From NCBI GenBank assembly GCA_018398765.1, contig JAHBMJ010001056.1, positions 1-36,106 of the forward strand: a stretch of 36,106 nucleotides of DNA, written 5' to 3'. Position 1 is the first letter of the stretch. Each line of letters opens with the position of its first letter. The stretch is from Chromera velia. Lineage: Eukaryota; Sar; Chromeraceae. Both the position numbers and the translations under genes were made by a program. Below are positions 1 through 6,758 of this stretch, piece after piece. The notes under the pieces were generated by a model. That model was not told where the DNA came from. It was given only the letters and a program-made list of their open reading frames with translations, and did not search any database.

Positions 1-542
1 CTGAGACCACCATAATAGAAAAGAATAGAGACAAAGTCCACAGCCAAGATACTTTTCAAAAATGGGGGTCATTTTTTTTGCTAGTGCAGCTGCCATACAT
101 TTGACTCTTCATTAGTTGGATTACCTAATGCCGTCTCGGGCTGCAATTGCATGCAATTGCATGTATACTGTTGCTATCTGTTGGCATATTGTTGGCATGC
201 CGACTCGGGCTGCAATGCATGTACTGTTGCTATCTGTTGCATTGTGTTGCTGTATTTAAATTGCTGTAATAATGCTTGACATATGTTGACATTATACATT
301 GACGTACTATGTACATCATCACTGAATTTGCTGGTTAACAAATCAATAATCGAAGTAGGAGTGTAGACGGTGTGAAAAGGTCTATCTGGGGACGGGCTGG
401 CTGCTGTCTCATGAAGTCTTCTCGCTCTCGCGGGTATCGTGCACGTATCCTTCAGCAGTAACGGCACCGCCTGGGCTCCTGTGGTACTGCCTTTGGTTCT
501 TCTGCTTGACAAGAACACATTTCCTTTGATCATTCTGTCATT
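1..542. other. 5' flank of the hydrolase gene, with a short direct repeat
   Basis: There is no gene that I can support here. Two diverged copies of a 40-50 bp unit lie side by side at about 130-183 and 199-238. Both begin with a CTCGGGCTGCAAT-type segment and end in ACTGTTGCTATCTGTTG. The first copy carries an extra ATTGCATGCA palindrome. The stretch is the presumed promoter and 5' untranslated region of the gene that starts at 543. An open frame on the minus strand (533-174) has no recognisable features and I do not call it. Confidence 0.5.
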
Positions 543-1619
543 ATGAGCTGGTGCATCCTTCTAATCCTTACCAGCACTGCGTTGCTTTCCCTTCCGGAAA
601 CGGTAAAAGGGGCGTCTCTTTTCACGGATAAAAGTAGAAGCGACCAGCGTTTTGTAGAAGAGGAAAGCCTTGAGAAAAGCGGGGGGGGGCAGAGAGATTA
701 CAAACTGTCTGTGTGTCTATTTCTCCATGGAGCTCTCATGCCCGGGCCACGGCCGACCCAGTGGAAGAGATTTGACTGGCAGATCAAGTCACTCAACAAC
801 TACTGGGGGCCCTTCAATATCCTGTTTGCGAATTTGTGTGATCAGTTTGTGTATTCATATGCGAACACCCTAGACTACAACTGGCTGGATGGTGAGTTGC
901 AAAATTCGTACTACGTAAAGGCAAAAGAGGTAGTTGACAAGGGGGGGGTTGTTTTTGCGCACTCTATGGCGAACATCATCCTTGCTGGCGCGTGTTGGCA
1001 GCAGGGGAAGTGTGAAGTGAAATGGTATGCCATGGGGGGGGGATACTCTGGCCAAGCGATATCGGAAGTGCTGTCCAATACGGGGGGCATCAAGGGATTT
1101 AAAAGCCCCCTTTACTGGTTTAGACCCAAAGTGATTGACAGTTTTCGTCTGAACGCAAATGGAGGTCGAGAGGACCCCAACTACCCCAACGCCCTCTCGA
1201 AAAACACAGCAGCAAAAAGACTTTTGAAGGGCGCACTCTGCGGTTCCCGTCCCAAGGGCAACAGCGGGAGCGAGGAGCTTGGGGCTTCTCAAGTTCTAGA
1301 GGTTGTTGGTGGCAGTATCCACAAATGGATTCAAAATCATGAACCAGAGGTTGCAGCGAGAGGGGGGGCGAAGATAGACGGTCTGGTTGAGGTGGTTTCT
1401 TGTGGTTTCTTTATGGACAACGGCACACCCCAGTGGATCTCAGATTCACCCACTGGCACCACCACCACACCCTACCCCGTCATCTCCCAAATGAATGCCA
1501 GCCCCTCAGAAAAGTTCGTTATAATGACAGTAAGCCATTTAGAAGAGACGGGAAGTTTTCCGGACGTCACCCCTGTGGTGATCAATTGGATGCAAAATAT
1601 GATGTGCAGTGAGATTTAA
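543..1619 (+). CDS. Secreted alpha/beta-hydrolase (lipase-like), 358 aa
   Basis: The open frame encodes a 358-residue protein. A hydrophobic N-terminus (residues 2-20, ending near KGAS) looks like a signal peptide and supports the ATG at 543. A strand-plus-oxyanion motif, LFLHG, lies near residues 59-63. The nucleophile elbow AHSMAN has Ser141 in the place of the usual G-x-S-x-G serine, with Ala at both glycine positions. A DGLVEVVSC segment near residue 281 would supply the acid, and His in VSHLEETG followed by a conserved-looking NWMQ helix closes the fold. This pattern fits secreted or lysosomal lipase/esterase-type hydrolases; the substrate cannot be inferred. The TAA at 1617 ends the frame, but the same frame continues open to 2228 with a cysteine-rich module, so splicing may extend or replace the C-terminus. 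Sure of the fold, less sure of activity. Confidence 0.75.
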   Translation: MSWCILLILTSTALLSLPETVKGASLFTDKSRSDQRFVEEESLEKSGGGQRDYKLSVCLFLHGALMPGPRPTQWKRFDWQIKSLNNYWGPFNILFANLCDQFVYSYANTLDYNWLDGELQNSYYVKAKEVVDKGGVVFAHSMANIILAGACWQQGKCEVKWYAMGGGYSGQAISEVLSNTGGIKGFKSPLYWFRPKVIDSFRLNANGGREDPNYPNALSKNTAAKRLLKGALCGSRPKGNSGSEELGASQVLEVVGGSIHKWIQNHEPEVAARGGAKIDGLVEVVSCGFFMDNGTPQWISDSPTGTTTTPYPVISQMNASPSEKFVIMTVSHLEETGSFPDVTPVVINWMQNMMCSEI

Positions 1620-1670
1620 GGCAGTAACAGTGCTTGTTCGGACCTGAATGCGGGGGTTTCATTTCCTCAG
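1530..1670 (+). other. Candidate in-frame intron spanning the hydrolase stop codon
   Basis: The donor is CA/GTAAGC and the acceptor is TTTCATTTCCTCAG. The length is 141 nt, divisible by three, so the hydrolase frame joins the cysteine-rich frame. A second good donor (GTGAGA at 1609) paired with the same acceptor would lead to a stop four codons later. Retaining the intron gives the complete 358-aa hydrolase; removing it gives a truncated hydrolase with a cysteine-rich tail. Confidence 0.5.
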
Positions 1671-2228
1671 CAGGGTACTGAGGGATCGCGTTACAGCCTG
1701 ACTCGCCCTTGCGGGGGGGGTCTCCACTGCTGTAGCACCTTCTGCAGAGCCCTCAAAAAAGACTTTGCGGGCCTCCCCTGGTGTCCGGATGTCTGTAAGG
1801 GGAGACCAGACTGGGGGTCGGGTTCGTGTTTTGACGAGGGCCGGTGGCACACGCCGAGAAAGAAGGGTGAGGGGTGCGTTCTCGACACAGACTGCGAGAA
1901 TGCCCTTGGAAACCCCCCAGTCGGCTGTTGTGACAAGACCTGCCAAGAGAAGAAAAAAGATTACGTTGGAATTCCCTGGTGTCCCTCGATCTGTAAGGGA
2001 AGGCCAGAGTGGGGTGGGGGCACCTGCGATAGGGATGGGCGACTACATTGGCCCCGGAAAATGGGGGAGAGCTGTGAGTTTGACACAGACTGCGAGGGAT
2101 GGAATGGATCGCCCCCCAGGGGCTGTTGCTCGTCCAGCTGCAAGGAGAAAAAGAAAGACTATGTCCAAAGCTGGTGGTGTCCCAAAGTCTGCAAAAGCGG
2201 TTTCTTCTCTCCGCCTGGCTCCTGTTAG
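1671..2228 (+). CDS. Cysteine-rich repeat module, probable last exon of the hydrolase gene
   Basis: In the same frame as the upstream hydrolase, this segment encodes about 185 residues with three diverged copies of a cysteine-rich unit. The pattern is G-x-x-C-x4-DC-x9-12-GCC-x3-C-x4-KKDY-x4-WCP-x-x-C-KGRP. It ends in PPGSC and a TAG at 2226. A strong donor (GTAAGC at 1530) and a pyrimidine-rich acceptor (TTTCCTCAG ending 1670) define a 141-nt intron that keeps the frame and removes the TAA at 1617. The spliced product would lose the presumed catalytic His and the last helix of the hydrolase. The regular cysteine spacing and repeat conservation show that this stretch has been under protein-level constraint. 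I do not recognise the domain family. It may be an extracellular disulfide-rich binding module. Confidence 0.6.
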   Translation, partial: QGTEGSRYSLTRPCGGGLHCCSTFCRALKKDFAGLPWCPDVCKGRPDWGSGSCFDEGRWHTPRKKGEGCVLDTDCENALGNPPVGCCDKTCQEKKKDYVGIPWCPSICKGRPEWGGGTCDRDGRLHWPRKMGESCEFDTDCEGWNGSPPRGCCSSSCKEKKKDYVQSWWCPKVCKSGFFSPPGSC

Positions 2229-2295
2229 GCAGGCAGGCTGGTAGGGAGGTGAGTGGCGTATCACTGAAATGAATTGTGGTGTGTGTCTGTTATTC

Positions 2296-2467
<172 letters not shown>

Positions 2468-2469
2468 GT

Positions 2470-4420
2470 TTCCGTGATGGACTCAGATGGAAAAGGGGAG
2501 ACGCAACTTCTTTGTGAAAAAATAAAACTGTCAAAACAGATAAGACGGACAGAATTCAGAACGAAATAAGAAAAACGTGGTGTCTATCTGTCTGCCTGCA
2601 TCATGCCATGCAGGAAACTCTTCTGCAAGCCGGCTCTGCCTCACTCTGACATCCTCACCCTTCTACTTGCCTGTATCGAATTATATCGAATCCTAGATCG
2701 AATCCTTGCCTGGAACCCCGTCTTTGATGGATGTGGTCCGGGTAGCAGAGCGCCACGTATACATGGAAGAGGGTCTACAAAATCAAAAGGCGGGGGCATT
2801 AATAGAATCCAGTAGTACATTTAGATTAGTACTTTAAAGTTTACCATGATCAAATCGAAAAGTGAACAAAATAACTTTGCTGAAAGCTAGGCTGAAAAGG
2901 CAAGTGAAAAAGACTAGAAATCAGTAAGAAGTGAAAACGGATTAAATATACACAAATCTGGACCCTCCATTTTACAAAAAAAAAATGAAAGATCGGATTT
3001 TTTTAAAAAAAAAAAAAATCCTATACAGTGATAAGTGATAGTACTTATCACTAGACTTATCATAGCATTTAACAGGCAAACAACTATTGTTTAAGTATTA
3101 CAGTGGCATTACAGTTGCCTAGAAAGTTGCACAGAGTGTTGCAAGATAAGTATTAATCTAGGTGTTAATATTAAATGTTTTAAATTATGTTTATATGATA
3201 TTGACTTAACATGACTTAAGTATAGCTGTTTATAGTTATTTAGCCTGCATGATTGTTACGAGGATTGTTGCCTTAATTAATTAATTAACATTTAAAATGT
3301 TAAGGACCTTGGGGTGAATTCTAGGGTAAATATTTTTTTATTTTTAAATGAGACCCAGAGGGAAACCATATTTAAGATCCGTTCCTAGCATGTCCACCTC
3401 TCTTTTACTCTTCCTTCGATTCTTCCTTCATCTACGCACCGTTGCAACACCTCTAGCTACCTTGCATCATGCTAAGTTCTGGTCGATCGATCAGTCTTAT
3501 ATGGTTCAGTCGTCCATGAGGATGAATGTACTACTGAATCCCCCCATCTCTCCCCCTTCGCCTGAGTGGCCTCGCATGCTGCCGTGCCCCTAATGCATGC
3601 ACTTGCTGCCCATAGGAGAGCGACTTGCAGCCACGCTTGGATTCGTTCACACACTTTCCCAATGTTCCCATACCTCTACCCCCACTTCTCGCTTAACAGT
3701 CCAGCCAGCCTGCACAGGAATGTGTTGGCTTCCTACCTAAAGCTGTATAATTAAAAAATATATTTATTCATAATTAATCATTTTCAAATTCTCATAATTA
3801 AGATATATTCATAATAACTAAATATATTGGGTGTATAACTAAAAGGAGATAAGCCCTAAAAGTTTGTTTTTAGTGATGAAAACAAGGCTGGAACACTCAG
3901 TTAAAGCAATATAGAAGCTTGGATGAAGTAACTCTAGGTTTGAATAGAGACAAACAAGATGTAAATGTAAAAGTATGTATTAGTGAAACTAGGTACCTTC
4001 TCGGCTACTGAAACTAGGTACCAGTATAGACCACTAATTATGACTTCAAGACAAAATCGCAGTAAAATCGCTTTATAATTAGTAATAATTGTCTTTAAAA
4101 TACACACTAAAGACTACTAAGAATCACACTTTTGAAATATAAAAATAATCAAAATATTCAATGATATATCAATCAATTTCTGAGAAATTCAGAGAAAAGT
4201 GATTATATTTAATCAATTTTGATTATACAACCTTGATGAGACCACTTCAATGGGTGAATCTTAGGAATAGAGTGAATATTACAACAACAACTAGCAGCAA
4301 CAAAAATCATAATAACAAAAATCTATCAATGTTAGTCATAATCAAATTGGTAATAATGCATATAATTATATCTTAAAAGGTGACTTTTAAAGGTCTTATT
4401 AATTAAAGTCTCTTTTTTTT
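2470..4420. other. AT-rich spacer without a recognisable gene
   Basis: Most of this spacer is AT-rich with homopolymer A/T runs (for example 2978-3020) and no long open frame. A patch of higher GC at about 3350-3730 has short open frames on both strands, but none shows a domain, a signal peptide or splice-site support. A duplicated 'gaaactaggtacc' motif lies at about 3985-4022. Confidence 0.6.
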
Positions 4421-4422
4421 GA

Positions 4423-4944
4423 ATGAATTGTATCAATATGTATCAATATGCTTCTCATCTTTGCATCGTCTTCGAAGTACCTCTACAGTCTCTCAGTAGC
4501 TTCAGCTGGGTCTCTTTACAGCGCGACAGTGGACAACTGTCTTGTTCACTTCACTGGTGCGACTCCGTTACTCGGTCCCGTACGATCAATGAAGGCCCGG
4601 AGGTTCTTCATCCGTGCGCATCCGATTCGTCTGTGACCAACCAATTCAGTCGCCCCAACCGACCATGCCGCTTCTTTTTTAAAAATCAGTGGGATTACTC
4701 TTCAGAGCGATTCGACAATGAAAAGGAACATTCGGGCACTGCAAGTCAAATCACGTCCCATGGAACTAAAAACTCTACAGCCAGCGAATTTCCAGCCGTC
4801 GCAGGTAAGAAAAAAGGTCTGAAACCATGCAGTACGCGGACGCAGAAGAAAAACTTCTCACACGAACTGAAAACGCTTAAACAGCTTCTCAAAAAGACAA
4901 CCGACAAAAGTAGTACCATCCCAACGAGCCGCCCCCCCCTTTAA
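4423..4944 (+). CDS. Hypothetical open frame, weak
   Basis: This is a 173-codon open frame with no recognised domain. The C-terminal third is Lys/Ser/Thr-rich. A good donor-like sequence (CAG/GTAAGA) sits at 4804-4810, so only the first part might be an exon. The start context is AT-rich and repeats a 'tgtatcaatatg' motif. I see no codon periodicity or homology that makes it convincing, and it is included only because it is the longest frame in a 2.5-kb gap. Confidence 0.15.
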   Translation: MNCINMYQYASHLCIVFEVPLQSLSSFSWVSLQRDSGQLSCSLHWCDSVTRSRTINEGPEVLHPCASDSSVTNQFSRPNRPCRFFFKNQWDYSSERFDNEKEHSGTASQITSHGTKNSTASEFPAVAGKKKGLKPCSTRTQKKNFSHELKTLKQLLKKTTDKSSTIPTSRPPL

Positions 4945-5010
4945 ACTTTCATTTCAATTGCTTTTTTGAATGCTAACAAAGATCTGTTCACACCCTCACG
5001 CATTCATTCA

Positions 5011-5392
5011 CATTCAATCGCCTCATCCGGTTCATGTGTGCCCACTTAAACATTGTGGCAGAGAAACACCTGATCCCCGCTCCACTGGGGGCCTGCCACC
5101 TTGAAGGTCGGCACCTTGTGGGGCAGAGGGGCCTCCTCCTCCAAGTGGGCCTCTGCGGCCACTGACTGAATCCCGTCGACAACTCTGGACTCGGCGGGAG
5201 CACATTCAATCGCCTCATCCGGTTCATGTGTGCCCACTTAAACATTGTGGCAGAGAAACACCTGATCCCCGCTCCACTGGGGGCCTGCCACCTTGAAGGT
5301 CGGCACCTTGTGGGGCAGAGGGGCCTCCTCCTCCAAGTGGGCCTCTGCGGCCACTGACTGAATCCCGTCGACAACTCTGGACTCGGCGGGAG
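5011..5392. repeat. 192-bp tandem duplication, two nearly identical copies
   Basis: Copy one (5011-5202) and copy two (5203-5392) are essentially identical by eye, with a period of 192 bp. The unit contains the last codons and the stop of the membrane-protein gene. 192 is a multiple of three, so the second copy stays in the same reading frame after the stop. The lack of visible differences points to a recent event. Confidence 0.9.
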
Positions 5393-6068
5393 GAGCGGCA
5401 AAGACAGGCGACTCCTGCACAAGTCTGCCGGGCTCTTGTGCCTTCACCGCACCGCTTGTGACCCCAGGGCCAGCTTCATGACTGTAGGCAACAGAGGCAG
5501 GCTGTGCGTTGACGGTGTGGGTTTGCACCGCATGAGCAGAGGGAGCCTCGATGTCCCCAGAGAAGAAGTCCTTGGTGGCCTTTTGAGAATAGTGGGTGGC
5601 GAGCATTGCGGTTTTGTAAGCCGCAAAGCAGTAGACGAAGAAGGCCACAACGAGGACGAGGGCGATGTACCAGAGGAAGAAGAGAGGAATCTCCGCAATG
5701 GTTTTGGCCGTATCATCGGAAGGAAGAAGGGCGTCCACCAGGAGGATCAGCCAGAAGACAGAGAAGATGGCCACGACACTAACGACGATCTTTGCCAATT
5801 GAAGGCAGAAGTGCACCCACCAGAAGACACTTGATCGGATACACCCGAGGCAGGAACAATTGCAACACACGAAAACAACAGTTGCAGTCATGATGATTGA
5901 AAGTGCAACGCACAGAAGGATCACCACGTACCAAGAGTCGATCGAAGGCGAATAGGCGCATGAGCCAAACACGAAGATGTCAAACACCAGAAGAGTCCAC
6001 AAGGCGCAGAGGGACTGGCGCTCTCTGTCAGTGGACGGGAAGGGCTTCGTGGTGGAAGTGTTCTGCAT
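5238..6068 (-). CDS. Four-helix membrane protein of unknown function
   Basis: This is an intronless frame of 276 residues from the ATG at 6068. An in-frame ATG at 6173 would add 35 residues, and I prefer the inner start because hydrophilic N-termini before the first helix are usual. Four hydrophobic segments are clear, at about residues 18-38, 45-68, 80-107 and 122-147. The second is followed by a Cys-rich loop (CCNCSC). The C-terminal half is a soluble Ala/Pro/Glu-rich tail. The topology resembles small tetraspan proteins, but no family signature (such as a tetraspanin CCG loop) is visible. The last 50 or so codons lie inside a 192-bp tandem duplication. The downstream copy follows the stop in frame and is probably untranslated. 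Confidence 0.75.
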   Translation of the reverse strand: MQNTSTTKPFPSTDRERQSLCALWTLLVFDIFVFGSCAYSPSIDSWYVVILLCVALSIIMTATVVFVCCNCSCLGCIRSSVFWWVHFCLQLAKIVVSVVAIFSVFWLILLVDALLPSDDTAKTIAEIPLFFLWYIALVLVVAFFVYCFAAYKTAMLATHYSQKATKDFFSGDIEAPSAHAVQTHTVNAQPASVAYSHEAGPGVTSGAVKAQEPGRLVQESPVFAAPPAESRVVDGIQSVAAEAHLEEEAPLPHKVPTFKVAGPQWSGDQVFLCHNV

Positions 6069-6173
6069 TATTTGTTGACTGTTGGCTGACTGTTGCTTGA
6101 AGGTTGTCCTCAAATGTGACAGGAAAGAGGGTTTGACGTCTCCAGTCTCAGGCTCTAATTGCCATATAATCAC

Positions 6174-6758
6174 TTGATTTCGTTTGGGAAGAAGGTATAA
6201 TGGATGCTGACTGTGCTCACTGCATGTATGTCAAAGTCTTCCAAAAGTCTTTCGTGCGTGCACTGCATGAATGCGTCATGCGCATCAAACAGAGCGCGTG
6301 CGAACGCCCCTCGATCTCGATCTGAACATGCATGCAATTAATTAAATTGACTCTCGATCGATCGGGCGACCCCTGGTATATATATATGCACAACAATTTG
6401 TGTAAGTGCCCCTCCATCTGACAGACGCACTTAAAAATTCCGGGGCCCTTGAAAGCAACGGTACAGCTCGGTACAGCTCTATAGCCAGCGCGCGTGTTGC
6501 ACAACACGTTCGTACGTGTTCATGCATGCATGTACTTCCACCATATCTTCCACCGAGGTCTTGATATATAGCTATTAGCCGAATTGGATTCATTGCCATG
6601 AATCATTGGAGCAGACTTCCGCCTTCACCGGAGAACACACTATGACACGCGCGCACAACTTTCCATCAGTTTGCTATGCTTTCCCTTCCTTCGGGATTTT
6701 GTGATTCTGCAAGCTTGAGCTGAGTATATACAAACGTAGGTAAAGAATTCTCAACAAG
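6174..6758. promoter_or_regulatory. Divergent promoter region rich in TGCATGCA and CGATCGAT palindromes
   Basis: This spacer separates the minus-strand membrane gene from the plus-strand HNH gene, so it should carry both promoters. It contains catgcatgca at about 6327-6336 and 6521-6532, a CGATCGATCG palindrome at about 6354-6363, GCGCGC patches and short TATATATA tracts (about 6378-6386). TGCATGC-type palindromes are known AP2-factor sites in apicomplexans. Use of that code here is inference. Confidence 0.4.

Noticed and set aside
1609..1670. A 62-nt intron using the GTGAGA donor at the end of the hydrolase frame
   Set aside because: It shifts the frame and hits a stop within four codons, so it cannot connect to the cysteine-rich module, although it might occur as a minor event.
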